DNA of 64,000 bases from Sesamum alatum (GCA_034509735.1 JACGWO010000006.1:36325141-36389140); one strand, 5' to 3'; positions 36,344 through 49,104 are shown, numbered from the stretch's first letter. A program made the numbers and translations. Notes: a model not told the origin generated them from the letters alone.

Positions 36344-36799
36344 TCAACAGAAATCAGGCCTGGATTTCTTGCGAACTGATATGCAGCCCCTCTGATGATC
36401 CCTGAAAACTCTGATTTCAGAGCAATCCCTCAAATCCTCCAGGCTAATATACTGTTGCTTAACCATCCTGGAGAAATCACAGCCTGTGTCATGTATCCAA
36501 ATGTAAGGGTGGCATGTTTCATCATAGTAATAAACCAAACTCCTGATTCCTCCTCCACCACTCCCCTTAGCAGCAGCCTTTCCAGGCATGTAAGCCCTGT
36601 AAATCTTCTTGCCCTTCAATCTTTTCGACGAGCCGGGCTTCAGCACGTGAACTTTCTTCAGTATTGATCCCACTCTTACTTGAAGTTCAATGGGCTTGTC
36701 GCTCAAGTTCCAGATCCTCGTTCCAGGCCCGGATACTTGAGCATGGTCCCGACATCCTTTGAAGCATTCCGCAACTGAAACAAGGCTGAGACCAGGCAT
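36344..36799 (-). CDS. Uncharacterised plant protein, 151 residues
   Basis: A single-exon frame of 151 codons reads MPGLSLVSVAECFKGCRDHA at its start and ends SRPDFC. It shows a conserved-looking, non-repetitive sequence (GTRIWNLSDKPIELQVRVGS; KPGSSKRLKGKKIYRAYMPG; DETCHPYIWIHDTGCDF; ISLEDLRDC) with higher GC content than the flanks, all features of a real gene. I recall similar plant-only proteins of unknown function but cannot name the family. No signal peptide or membrane segment is apparent; it is rich in basic residues. A leader of about 45 bases and a TATA-like box upstream support the start. Function is unknown. Confidence 0.8.
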   Translation of the reverse strand: MPGLSLVSVAECFKGCRDHAQVSGPGTRIWNLSDKPIELQVRVGSILKKVHVLKPGSSKRLKGKKIYRAYMPGKAAAKGSGGGGIRSLVYYYDETCHPYIWIHDTGCDFSRMVKQQYISLEDLRDCSEIRVFRDHQRGCISVRKKSRPDFC

Positions 36800-36870
36800 C
36801 AGAATTCACCACGAAAATTGGTTTATTTTATGATGTTTGATCATAATTGGAGTGAAGGTTCTGAGAGTAC

Positions 36871-36877
36871 TTAAATA
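36871..36877 (-). promoter_or_regulatory. Candidate TATA box for the 151-residue gene
   Basis: The minus strand reads TATTTAA (context CATCTATTTAAGTAC) 72-78 bases upstream of the ATG, which would place transcription start about 45 bases before the ATG. Confidence 0.4.
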
Positions 36878-36899
36878 GATGGTGAAATGTGTAAGAATG

Positions 36900-37971
36900 T
36901 TGAATTCTTGAGACAAAGCATTTGGGTAGGGACCCCCCCGGACTTCCATTTTCTACAGTGAATATATGAAGCAAGAACTTGGTATCTGAGATTGATGGAA
37001 ATCAGGCAAGGCAACTACCTTTCTCCGTGTTTCATTCGGTATAAAAGGCTATAGAATCAGATTTAACTTGTAGCTGTCCTAATCAACGGAACCTAACCGA
37101 CTATTGGATTTTTTATTCCAACTTTTATGTACGTATGAAATGAATTTGGAATAGAAAATTGAATCTGACTGCCCATCACAAAATTCTTTCACCAGCCATA
37201 GTAGTCCCACCAACACGTTAATCGACCCATAAGGCAACTAACTAACTACATAAAAGTGCCGAATTCTATATTTCTTGCGCGTTTCGTGACATTCAGGTGA
37301 AAGATTAAAAATTTAACCACCAGAAAACTGTGTACAACACCTACTTGATTGATGTTGGTCATTGAGAATGGGGAAGAAATTAGTATACACCCACAAACTT
37401 CTTGATGGGGTTGTAGCATATGATTTTGCTTCATGCATCATCATTGTGCTCTCGCCTTTATGTTTACTTTTCTTTTAAGGTTGAAAGAATAACCTCATTC
37501 TTCTTCTGTAGCAGAAACGCGCTTGTTATAGTGGTGGTCCAGACCCACCATCCATTTGGTAGGAACAGCCCCAGATTTCTTGTTTCAGGAGAGAACAGAG
37601 AATTGGTGGAAACTTTCCGACAAGGCACTAATTCTTGAGATTCAAACAAACAAGCCAAAAAGGTAAAAAAATGAGGAGAGAACTGTTTACTGCACTTTCT
37701 CTTCTTTCGGCAAAGTAGATTATGCACAAAGATATCGTATCATTGTCCACTTTGTTTCTGAAGTTTCCCCTCGCTAAAAATCTATCCAAGTAACTAATAC
37801 TTGTTTGATTTATTGAGCTTTCGCCTGTCTTAAAAGTATACATGGAATGAAACGGTGTTGAACGTAGCTATACTAGCCGCTATGAAAAGAATTCCGCTGT
37901 ACAGATTGAATATCAAGGATAGCTTAGAATAAGCTAAGTACGAGCAGCGACAGAATTTACACATAAATGAA
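36900..37971. other. Intergenic region and probable 3' UTR of the VTT gene
   Basis: No gene is supported. Several short frames near 37420-37840 on both strands have no recognisable character. The part next to 37972 is expected to be the 3' UTR of the minus-strand VTT-domain gene. Confidence 0.45.
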
Positions 37972-40900
37972 TTACGTTAAGTGAGTGCCTTCATCCGTAT
38001 CAATCTTGATTATAAGTGGATCGTGGAGATTTACAGCAGGACCGGACTTGATGGGTAAATGTGGTGACAGGAAATCAGCATCTACATCCTCGTTTTCAGC
38101 CAAAGCTTTCTCTAAAGCAGCCTTTGCAACTCGAGTAACACAGATCATTAACAGTACTGCAACCAAACCCAATAAACGTTTAGTTAGCATACAGTAAACA
38201 AACTTCATGCAATACATGTCAGTGCGATTAAGCGCAAAAAATCAAGCAAAATGTACAAAATCAGTGACATCAAACTGCTGAGTATCACAAAACAAATAAA
38301 AGAACTACAGAAACATCAGAATTCAATATGTAACACATTCTTTATTCTGATAATGTGTTCCAATATGGAGTGATTCAATACGAATTATGACATCAAGAAA
38401 ATTACTAAGATTCCCAAATTGGTGACTCTGTATCTGCGAGCAGAAGGCTTATAAAGAGCTTCAGTATCTCTTGTAACTCCAGTTCTTATTACTCGACATG
38501 AAATAAAGTGTAACAGGACCGTTTTAACAAAAGGATTCTCCTTGACTTTCAAACTTTGTGTCATTTATCTGATTGCCAATTTATTTAAAGATGCCACGTG
38601 CTATAACAAACGATAAATTTCCGAAGGCATGTGAAATAAAACTAGTCAGTAAATAGTCACTTGAAACTTACCCGACACAACAAGACCCAACAGAATAAAT
38701 GCCTGCAGCAAAATAAAGACTAGTGTCAAAAGCAGAGATCTCATAGTGTCATATCACTATGGCAATCAGGAAAACATAACATGCTGATATTGAGCACATT
38801 TATTCAACAGACTTCAACTGAAATTTTTATACTTTCTGCAGATAAAATCTGGCAAAAAGTATACACAATCTATATGCACCATCAGCAACACAAATTTTAA
38901 CGTATTTATAAGGTTCAGCAACTTTTGGCTTAATCTACTTCTCATGGGCCATGCATAAAATGCGGTGATAACTAGAAACCCTACACTTCATATATGCCTT
39001 TCCCCCAGATAATCTTGCTCCAAATGCAACAAACAGTAAGTCCTTATTGATCATAAGTTTCCATTTTGAGAAGAATACATATCATTAAATAAGCATAAAG
39101 AAGTACAAGTGTCACTATAACAGTATGACTGGTTAGACAATTGCAAACATCATTGGAATAGTCCGTTAAGGATGGCAATTTATGAAGAGGTCGAGGCACA
39201 GAACATAGAGCATATTTATGAAAATCCTGCCCAGCTGCCTGGCCATATTCATCTTCTCGCTGAAGGACAGGACTGAATATTCCTACTCAATTAAGTTATT
39301 TTCACAATTCCCTTGTGTATTTAGCGTACAATTTTTTAGCAACGGAATGAACTTTAATCACATACCGTTCTATTTGTCAGTAAATTTTAGAAACTAAAAC
39401 CATATTATTAAAAAGAACCAAAAAGAATAGATTCTGGACATAATGAAATCATGAATATAGGTAAATGACAAAGGTGTTATTTGTATCTCTGAATTTTAAG
39501 ATTAAATTCAGTAAACTATATCCAAAATTGAAAATAAAATGCAGTGCCAACAACAAGAACAAGCTCATGGAAATAATAACAAACAGAATAACAAAAAGCT
39601 CATACCCAGCGGGTTTTGGAAAAATCATGCCATCCATGAGTTACATCCGAAAGATCCTTCAAAGTTGTCCCCACATAGACCAAGGCAAAAGTAATTGGCT
39701 GCAAGAAGAAGATTAATGGGCACATCATGAGCTGACATATAGAAATGTGTCCTCACAAACATAAAAGGCACATGGCACGACAATCTGATAAAGAATACTT
39801 AAAAGTGAAAAGGATTAACATTGAATCGGTAATCACTAAAGAGATGTGAATAAAGTACATACCATCATGCCCAACCATGAAGCTAGCATGTATTGAGCTA
39901 TAGGTACCGGAGTAACAGATAGCAGATAGTTCAACATGTTAAAGGGAAGCAAAGGAACAAGCCGGAGCAACAGCACAATCTGTTGAATTCAAATATAAGC
40001 ATAAGATGGTTTTGTATATATCATATTGTTAGACGAAGGAAATGAATCCAACCAGACAAACAATAAGCAGCAGCCATGGCACTAGGTTAAAAGACCATGA
40101 ACAAGACACTAATTGAGAATACACACCTTAAATCCTGATCTCCGAATTGCAATTGCAACTGCTCGGAACTTGGGATAGTCTTTTAACTTGGAAATGACAT
40201 ATGACCGCCCTATCTGTTCGGATGGATAAGGAAAAACTAATGGCAATCAATACCCGAAAAAGAGAATTGCCCTATCTCGTAAAGGTAAAATGTCTTAACA
40301 GTTGAAGGAAAGATTAAGTTTCAACCTTAAGCTCTAATGGCCAGACAATATATAATGCAACTAGACTAAAAAAACTTACAGTCCGCCCAAGAAGAAATGC
40401 AGCTCCAGCACCAATTGTAGCACCAACTGAATCCGCAACAAAACCCACAGGCAAGCCAAAGAGATAGCCGCCACCCAGCTGACAAAGATAATAAAGTATC
40501 CTCCAGTTCAACAAGAAATTGAATGATAAAAAGTGTAGGCCATTTATGCATCTATGGAAGAAATGCAAAAATCAAGTAAATCACTTTTACAGGAATCAGA
40601 TGGTAAACAATTAGAACTAGCAAAAGCTATACAAGGGATAGTAGAAGAAAATTACATAAACTGAAAACTACTGTGTTTGGAATTCATTTCATTCAGAATA
40701 CAGGACCATCTCTCATAACCTGCAGTAACAAAGGAATTCACCCTAGCTTTGAGGTGATGAAGGTAATTTATGGGGCGTGGCTTGAGTTGTGAGGGTATCA
40801 TGCCCTACATATAACAACCAAAATCCAATGAAGCATTTCCTTCTTTATCCATCATTACCCCTAAATGAGCTTCAGTTGACCATAATGCTGCACCACTATA

Positions 40901-42327
40901 ACAAGATAATACTCCAAACTAGAAAACTAGTTATTTAGTTGAAAACATGCAAAGTAAAACACTGAACCACAGAAAAGTATCCGAATAAATGTCAAAAAGT
41001 TCCATGATTGTAGCTTTGCTCTCATGTATGCAAAATCATTTGCCGAAACTTGTTATTTGTGAATAAGAAGTTTAAATTGGGGAATAAACAAAAGAACAAG
41101 AGATGTTAACCCTTACCGTCAGTACTGAAGCCGGAACTGCCAACACCGTTAAAGGAATGTATGCAACAGCTCTGCAAGACACAACCCATGAGTGCCCCAA
41201 ATAACATTCAGATTGTTAAAGTTTTCAAGCACAGTACATTCTAAAAATTGCAGAGTCATATAAAGAGAAGCAACATCCTCTAGGTTCCAGTGCGACCCCT
41301 GGTTATATCTAAGCTGAAAGAATGCCTCTTTAACTCCACAACACTAAAACAATCCACCCTTCTAGTCAAAGATAATCATGTGCAAGTTTTGTTTAATTTT
41401 CATGTATGCAGCCTCACATCTCAAAACAAGAAAGGCCAACCAGCTTCATCTGTAGGCACAAAATGAAAAGTTCGACATATGAGCAAATAAAACTGCACTT
41501 ACAGCACTAGAGGACCCCATGCACCAAGATCTTCCTGTATCCATACTAAGAAATCCTTCAGTATCTGGATAAAACAAATATTAGGATTAACCGATCAGAT
41601 GAATAAAAACCTCCAATACATTTGAAGCACATCCAAACACACAAGGTTAAGAACAGTTTTCAATTTCCACCAGAGGAATATTCTCGAACAAAACAATAAG
41701 TTCACCACATTCACAGTTAGAAATTACCTCAAAATCACTAACTTATTTATGCAATATGTATCACCACAGTTATCTAGAAGGAAGACCTGCATTTTCCCAT
41801 TTGGTTACCTCCACCATTTCAGTTCTAACAAACCTTACAGTAAAACATTTTTCTTGCTTACATTAAGGTGATTGAGTTAGTTCATGAAAAGGCCAACTGA
41901 CAATAGTTATTATCCATCAGCTTGACAACATTAAATTGCTAATGAACTATCACCAGAAGAAAATCAAGACTCTTTACTTGAAAATTAAAACAAATCAAGG
42001 CCCCAACAGCCAGTACCAAAATCAACCCAAGAAAACACCCAAACAAGACCAATTAGGCAAAGCAACACGAAAAACCCAAACAATAGATGACCTACAGTAG
42101 TCCAAATAATCCCCCACACAAGCCACAGTAACGTAAGAAATACACAATATCAAAAACACTCTGAAAGCAGTCAAGAAAACCCCAAACAAGCAAAATCGAG
42201 TAAAACCCACATTAAAAAATCTCACCTTCTCAATCGGGAGGGTGAAGCAAGCAACTAAAAAAGCGGCGATCAGCGCTAAAAGCAACGAAATCTTCAGGAG
42301 AGAAACCCAACTCAATTTGAAAGCCAT
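37972..42327 (-). CDS. TVP38/TMEM64 (VTT domain, SNARE-associated Golgi family) membrane protein
   Basis: Nine coding exons on the minus strand join in phase to 276 residues: 42327-42226, 41564-41503, 41171-41117, 40478-40380, 40213-40127, 39979-39863, 39698-39606, 38702-38672, 38156-37972; all introns are GT-AG. The start MAFKLSWVSLLKISLLLALI is a hydrophobic N-terminal segment. The diagnostic VTT core LGGGYLFGLPVGFVADSVGA plus GAAFLLGR fills exon 4. Exon 6 holds LLLRLVPLLPFNMLNYLLSV and exon 7 ITFALVYVGTTLKDLSD. The last segment is hydrophobic, followed by an acidic soluble tail ending THLT. The family includes yeast Tvp38, animal TMEM64/TMEM41 and bacterial DedA. Members are multi-pass membrane proteins and several act as lipid scramblases; the precise role here is inferred only. 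The length matches plant family members (about 280 residues). Confidence 0.93.
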
Positions 42328-42753
42328 TATTATCGAATGTGGGGAGAAAAACAAGATCTTTCTGCGCCAGGGCCTGCACTCTTCTTCTTCTGGGTCCTCT
42401 GGTAAAGCTTGCTTCAATGACAAGCGAGGCCTCAAATTTAATCCTCCTAAATTTGCCAGATTGAACCCAGAAATATGAAAGAAAAAATATATATTTCACC
42501 ACCAAAAGAAAAACCCTTTTCAGAAACGACGAACACGTCGAGGATTTAGCCCATAGATTGAAGGATCAAAGTGATTTCCACACTGATCCTTTTCTTGTTT
42601 CTCGGTATGCCCTGTGTGCGATGCGATAAATCGTTATCGCAAATGGGGTTTTTCTTGATTTTGGTCTTTTGCTGTAATTTTTCCTACTGGGGCTTATTAT
42701 GATGATTCGATCAGCTGCTAAGGTACAAATTCCGATTTTCCCATGAAAATGTA

Positions 42754-43243
42754 GGCTATGTTTGGTTTCATTTTCATTTCATCTTTGAGATGGTGAGAAA
42801 TTAAAACCAAACATTACATCAATCAAAACACTTTTACTAGGTGTTTTGCATATTTTCCCATGTATACATACATCCATTTATAAATAAATAAATATTATTA
42901 TATACATATATATTTATAAAAATATATAAAAGAGACATGATTTGACAATGAACAGTATTTTTTGTCTCCCAATATACAACACAATACATACAAAAAACAA
43001 AATATTATTATATACATATATAAAAATATATAAAAGAGACATGATTTGACAATAAACAGTGTTTTTTGTCTCCCAATATACAACACAATACATACAATAC
43101 ATTTTTTACACTATTTAAAATTAACTCCAAAAACAAATCCAAACATACACTCTATTTTTAACACACACTTATTTATGTTCATTTTTTCTCTCTATCTCCA
43201 CAAAACAATCCAAAACATTTTAAAAATGAAACCAAACATAGGG
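42754..43243. mobile_element. Non-autonomous DNA element (Harbinger/Tourist-like) with internal tandem duplication
   Basis: The left end GGCTATGTTTGGTTTCATTTT and the right end AAAATGAAACCAAACATAGG form inverted repeats of about 18 bases with the TGTTTGGTT-type terminus common in plant Harbinger MITEs. The flanks GTA (42751-42753) and GTA after the right end are compatible with a 3-bp duplication, but the exact end is ambiguous by one or two bases. It lies upstream of the VTT gene start. It contains the duplication described at 42890-43100. Confidence 0.5.
42890..43100. repeat. Tandem direct duplication of a roughly 105-bp unit
   Basis: Two copies of a unit containing AAAGAGACATGATTTGACAA and TTTTTTGTCTCCCAATATAC lie head to tail inside the MITE. 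They differ at very few positions (for example GAACAGTATTTT versus AAACAGTGTTTT), so the duplication is recent. Confidence 0.75.
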
Positions 43244-43259
43244 GTAACTTCGCCGTAAC

Positions 43260-43616
43260 CGCTTCAAACACGTGTTTTCTTGATAATATATAATTCTGCA
43301 AATATTGGGAAAGGCTTAGCCCCGAAGAAAGGGGTTCCCATGGCCCAAACACAACCCACATTTGGATCCAAAATCCAACACTTGGATAGAGCCTCAAACC
43401 CTAATCTCAAAATTCACTTTTGCCTTTCTTTTTTCATTCTTTTTTGTATATAGTTTGGGTTGGATAGAGCACAATTTATTAAAATGACCAAATAAAACAG
43501 TTCAGTTTTCGGATTGAATTTTTTATTTTAAATATTTTGCATTTTCTTATTTTTTTTATATATATAAGTTACGTGTATAAATATGACATCATGCTTTTTA
43601 TTTGAAAAATATTTTA
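43260..43616. other. Intergenic sequence
   Basis: No gene is supported. Confidence 0.5.
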
Positions 43617-44471
43617 GAATAAATTACAGATATTTCTTTTAAAATTTGACATAATTATGAATATGACCTTATTGTTTTGAAATATTATAAATACCCCCAC
43701 AAATGAAAAATAATAATGTTAGCCCATAGACGGTGAACTAACGTTACTACTTTATCATTGTTGATTATTTTTTTAAAGTTTCATAAAATATAAATAAATT
43801 TGAGAATGGACGTATCAATCTATAAAAATATTTTAGGATAAATTAAAAATATATATAGTTAGAATTATTAATTCAAAAGAATATTTTGATCAGTTCACAA
43901 CAAACAATAAATGAAAACCTAAAGAAAGCTAGGAGCTCTTTGGGAGAGTTGCACCTTCATTTCGGCTATGTCAGGTCCCCTCATACTTTTTGGGCTTATG
44001 GGGACTTAGCTAGAATTCAATGGAGACGCAATCCCCCTCTTGCTTACCATGATTTACCCATTCCTACCTGTCAACTAGACAATCAATTATTACATAAGTC
44101 GAATCATGAAAAAAAAAAAACATTGCTCGAAAGTAAATTAAATCAGATTTTAATCCTCGTCCTCGTGTTGAGATGGCCTAAGAAAGTAGATCTAGATATT
44201 GGTGGGAGGACTCTTAAAGTCTCCGGACTTTCTAATAAGTTTTTAGTGCTCGGTAAAATTTCTGAAAGGCCAACTATATAGGAGAAAAATAAGAGAAAGA
44301 AGCTCTTGAATTAGTAGATCAACTGATAACTACAACAACTAACTCAATAGCTATCAATTATAAGCTCGTTGTTAGACGGACGTTAAAATTAGAGAGTATT
44401 GTAATTTCTCAAATAATGAAAAGATATATGTAATTATATTAAATCTTAGGAGATATGATCATAATTTACTC
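43617..44471. mobile_element. Long decayed MULE-like element with a GC-richer interior
   Basis: The outer 80-90 bases on each side are diverged versions of the terminal repeats of the 7129/34940 family (left GAATAAATTACAGATATTTC; right complement GAGTAAATTATGATCATATC). The interior (about 43890-44280) is different. It is GC-richer and carries an open frame of 131 codons on the plus strand (43886-44281, starting MISSQQTINENLKKARSSLG), which I do not recognise. Flanking 9-mers AATATTTTA and ACAAATTTA match at six of nine positions, compatible with an old duplication. It may have captured foreign sequence. Confidence 0.4.
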
Positions 44472-44484
44472 ACAAATTTATATA

Positions 44485-45000
44485 TGTAATGTATATGTAT
44501 TAAGATGACCCAAGGCGGAGGCCCAGACCTAGGGAGAAATGCTCAGTAAGGAGGCCCAGGGCGGGGACCCAAGCCCAAGGTGGAAGATCCAGCAAGGAAG
44601 CCCAGGGCGGAAGCCTAGGCTCACCAAGAATGGATAAGGGATTGATCAGGTCTACTCCCAATCCTTATCCGCGAAAGACCCCTTCAACAGACTCCCTACT
44701 TTCAAGGAGTCCAAGGGCTACAGAAGTCTGGAAAGACCAGTACGTGGTTCTTCCAGAGTTCGGGCCACGAGAAGTCTTTCCTCACCATGACTCTTCCTCT
44801 ATAAATACCAGCCCATCTGGTTGGCTCAAGTAACGTTTTTCTAACACTTTAAAACACATTTTTATGCTCTCACATTCACACTTAACTCATTTTATGCTTT
44901 TTTCTCACGAGATTTTATCTTCTCTTTCCTCTATTTACAGTTATTCTTCTACAATTGTTTACTAACTTCAGCGTCGGAGTACTAATATTTTTTGTAGATT
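44485..45000 (+). mobile_element. LTR-like fragment (Gypsy type)
   Basis: The sequence carries repeated GGCGGAGGCCCAG/GGCGGGGACCCAAG-type words, a TATA box CTATAAATACC near 44800-44810, and CTTCAGCGTCGGAGTAC (about 44967-44983), a word typical of plant Gypsy LTRs near their R/U5 junction. No polyprotein frame follows, so a solo LTR or fragment is likely. Boundaries were not fixed. Confidence 0.5.
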
Positions 45001-45246
45001 CCTGTTTCAAAGCTTGCAAAAAATTAAAGTCTATTTTGTTCAAGCCCAAAAACGAGCTCTCTCAACTTACGTCAAAAACAATAAATTATTAGACCATAGG
45101 TTGAGGTAAACTTTTGTTTTCATTCAAATTGTCTTAAATTTTTCCGTTGGTCCATGCCGCAAATACTAATTGCGTGCGTCTCAAATACAGGTCGAATAGG
45201 ATTAGGCGTACCCTTAACTTATACTTAATAACTAACTTAGTAATAC
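45001..45246. other. Intergenic or element-internal sequence
   Basis: Unassigned sequence between the LTR-like fragment and the hAT element. Nothing is recognised. Confidence 0.4.
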
Positions 45247-45254
45247 GTTGTACA

Positions 45255-46102
45255 CATGGGTGGCAGTATGGGTGAGGATGTTTTTGGTAACTTAAAAGTT
45301 AATTTTATTGCACCATCAATTTTATATGGGTCGGTGATAATTTTAAATTGGTTTCAACATATGATTTAATCGCTTAAATTTGTTGTTGATTGTGTGTTAT
45401 GTATCACTAATTACTTTTATATTTTTAATTTTCCGTATTTTTTTTACGAGAAACAAAAATTTCAAATTTTTCAATATAATATTTTTTAATCTAATGAAAA
45501 ACAAAAGAAAATTAAAGTATTTTATAAAATAGTCAAATTCCATGTTAGAATTATTTTTCTTTCTATTTTTTTAAATGAATCGATAATATAAAATTATATT
45601 ATAAATTTCATTGAATATATCAAATGTTAATATCTAACGATTATAATGAACGAATATGTATGAGTAATATAGATAAATAACTATTATTATTACGTTTGAA
45701 ATCCACAATTCAATTTTACAAATAATTATGGAGAAACTGATTGCATATTATTCATTTCATGATTTATTTTGAAAATTACAATATTTTGTATACGTTACGA
45801 GTTTTTCATTCTATAATTTAACAAATCAATCTTTGATGTATATGGTTACCTTTCATAAATAATTAATAATACAAATTTTGTCGTATTATTTACAAATTGT
45901 ATTAAAAAAATCATCATCTTATTATTATCTAAAATTCTGACTTTTAAATATTAATTATAAGAAAATGGTTAACATTGACCCGACTGACCCGTTTACGACT
46001 TGGCCCACTTAAAACCCATTTATTCTGATCCATATTTAATCCAAACTCATTTTGGATCCGTCCCACTTGAACCCAACCCAAACTACCCATATGACAACCC
46101 TA
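45255..46102. mobile_element. hAT-type non-autonomous element (848 bp) with 8-bp TSD
   Basis: The left end CATGGGTGGCAGTATGGGT and the right end in reverse complement TAGGGTTGTCATATGGGT form imperfect inverted repeats. The flanks are the identical 8-mer GTTGTACA (45247-45254 and 46103-46110). The right subterminal part is rich in CCCA/ACCC words. There is no coding capacity. Confidence 0.7.
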
Positions 46103-46486
46103 GTTGTACACTATTAAACACTAGCGACGTGGTAGGTCGTCCTTGTGACGTCCATAGAATTTTATTCATAATTGAGAAGCTAATTAATAATTATTAAAAA
46201 AATTTAATTTAATTATAAGTATAGGTTGAACTTATAAATATATATTAAAATTTAAAGGGGCTAAATTGGATTTTTGTTGAATATTTGTGGTCAATATATA
46301 AATATATAGAAGTTGGGAGCCAAATTATAATTTTCATAAAATTATGAAGAAAAAAAAAAAGAGTAAGATATGTTGGCAGCACGTGGCTGCCTAACACCTT
46401 TACTCATATATATTAAAATATTATGTTACTAACTTATAAAGGAAGAAAACAAAACACAAGTTTAAAACCTAAACACACATTCTCAT

Positions 46487-47115
46487 TAGGGGTGGCAATC
46501 CAACCCGGACCCGGTAAAATCCGCCTCGAACCCGCCCCTAATGGGCGCGGGTTCGGGTCCGGGTTCAAAAATTTGAAGACGGGGCGGGTAACGGGTCCGG
46601 GACGGGTCCCGGGTCCTTAAGGACCCGCCCCGGAAACCCCCCCCCCCCCCCCGTTTAGATATATATATATATATATTTCTTTTATTTTATTATGATAAAA
46701 TAAACACTAACAAAATATTGTATCATTTAATTTATTTATTGTTAGGTACTTGTTCAATAGTTGATAAATTGGAAAATTATCTCACAATACTTAACGATGA
46801 GAAAGACGAAAAAGTTGTTACTGATATCTAATAAATAATTCAATATGAATTGTTTGAGTTGTTCTATTATAAACAATTTTATTTGTACTTGAAATTCTTT
46901 TTCAACTTGAATTTGAGTTAGATCATGAACAAATAATTTTATTTGTAATTGATATATTAAGTTTTAATTTTTTTTTAATTTGTAGAAAAAATAAAAAATA
47001 AAAGAATTTAAAAAAACCGGGTCTAGCGGGTTAGACCCGCCCCGACGGGTTTTGTACCGGAGCGGGTCTCGGATCCACTCAAACCCGGTCCATACCTGCC
47101 CTGTTGCCAACCCTA
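46487..47115. mobile_element. hAT-type non-autonomous element (629 bp) with 8-bp TSD
   Basis: The left end TAGGGGTGGCAA and the right end in reverse complement TAGGGTTGGCAA differ by one base. The flanks ATTCTCAT (46479-46486) and ATTCTCAC (47116-47123) match at seven of eight positions. Both subterminal parts contain many CCGGGTC/GACCCG and GCGGGT words in both orientations. A run of 16 C lies at 46637-46652. There is no coding capacity. Confidence 0.8.
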
Positions 47116-47123
47116 ATTCTCAC

Positions 47124-49104
47124 ATAGTGAAAGGTGTTCATTTTCGGACGTGAAACAGGTGAGCATAATTTTACTTTAAATTATGAATTAATTATTATAT
47201 TAATATTGTTTAATTAGTGCATTTATTAAATATGATTTGTACTATTCGATTTACTATTTAATCAAAAAAAATTATTGAATTTGAGTATTTATATAAATTA
47301 GTGTTCGGTATATATTTAATTGGACCGGTGATATTATAGCTAATAAATTAGAATTTATTTAATCTATTAGATTTAGCCATTATTAAAACAGAATTACTTG
47401 AATTTATCAGGATTATTAACCAAATACATAATTGTGTTTATTAGTGTTTAAATAATTATTATAGTGAAAAATTTGTAGAAATTAATAGGAATAGTAGGGA
47501 ATCATATTTGAGAAATGTTAGGAAAATATATTTGAGAAATATGGTATTTATTAAAAAGAAATATGGGATATTTGTAATAATTTAATTTAGGGATGTTATA
47601 GAGAACGATAGTTATAAAAATATGAGGGGTTTGATGAAATAAGCTCTTATGAGTTAATTGATAAATTAGATATATACGGGGAAAGTTTATAGTGTCTAAA
47701 ATGTAGACGAAAAAGGAACGCAGGTTTGAATTTCAATATAAATGTAATATTAAAAGATTGATATAAAATATACGCATATATTTAGTAATTTTATTCGTAA
47801 TTAACGATATTTTCAATATATGTATATTGATTATATATATTATAACGTATTATAGGACATGGGTATAAAGTAGAAGACTAATCAACTCCTATTAGCATAA
47901 TCGTTTTCGGATCGAGGTAAGTATAGTTAATTGAACCTATATAAATATATATATATAATTGTACCTGTTTGTTATAAACCTGGCTGGTATTTGTAAATGC
48001 TTATTTGGATTACGTGGTTATGCTGTGAAGTTGTCTCTATGTGTTTATTTGTGATTATTTATGTAATGTAAAGATTGACAGATGATTGCCTTATATTATA
48101 TTTATTGTTGCATGGAGTTGAATGAAGAAGTTAATTATACGTACATCATTAAATTGAGATACGGAGATGACTTACCTAGTTGGGGAACATAGTCAATGGT
48201 TTGTGATGACGTGATTGATGATGATGTGATTGACAATGTGATATGAGAAAAATGAATATAAGCTAGGTACCATGGCGCATAGGGTACTGGGGTATTTCGG
48301 GTAGCGGGGAATATCCTGTGCTGATAGCTACACACTGGGATGTGTGGGGATGCCATGTTCGTTGTGATGTTCTGTGCTAATATTGCTACACACTCAGATA
48401 GTGTGGGAATATCACATTCGACGGGTATCTTGTGCTGTATATGATATAACATTGATGATAATGATGATGATGATGATGATAACCGGCGAAACCATTGACT
48501 GATGTACTCCAATTAGAGTAAGCAGGGCCCCAAGAGTATAAACTGTGAATTCTGAGATTATATTGTAGATTGATACATGATTGTGGCATTGATTACTTTG
48601 TAATTTTGTGGTGATTGTATATCGAATACTTGTTGGTTGTATTACGATATGTATTTATGGATATATATATAGGCTGGTTAACTATACTTATTGAGTAGGC
48701 AGCTCATCCCTTGCCAATATTTTTCAGGAGATAGATCACGGTGACTAGCTACGTCAAATTTGAAGTCATGAAATGGATTTGAATAGGTGGGTCAGCCGTG
48801 ACATCTGAAGTCGAGGGTTCTGTCTATATGATTATTAAACATCTAGTATTTTATCGAGTTTGCATTTTAGATTCTGTAATAACCTGAACTTTCATCTTTT
48901 GGAGTTTTGTATATGAGTATACATGTGGCGTAGTAGATATAAACTTTTGACAGCTTCTATCATTATCATATATATATATATATGTTACATGTTTAATAGG
49001 ATTGATTTTATTCATTTAAATGGAAATCTCTTATAAGATAGGTTATACGTAGGAGGGATGTATACTTATTGATAATACCGTGTAGTTAAGTAGGGGGTGT
49101 CACA
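47124..49104. mobile_element. Gypsy LTR-like sequence
   Basis: The region ends in GTAGGGGGTGTCACA at 49104, which reads TGTGACACCCCC on the opposite strand, the usual terminus of many plant Gypsy LTRs. From 48270 to 48440 it has direct repeats built on GGAATATC, CTGTGCTGATAGCTACACAC and GTGTGGGAATATCACATTCG words, and near 48690-48730 GAGTAGGCAGCTCATCCCTT, words seen in LTR R/U5 regions. No polyprotein frame was found, so a solo LTR or decayed end is likely. The left boundary is unknown. Confidence 0.45.
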
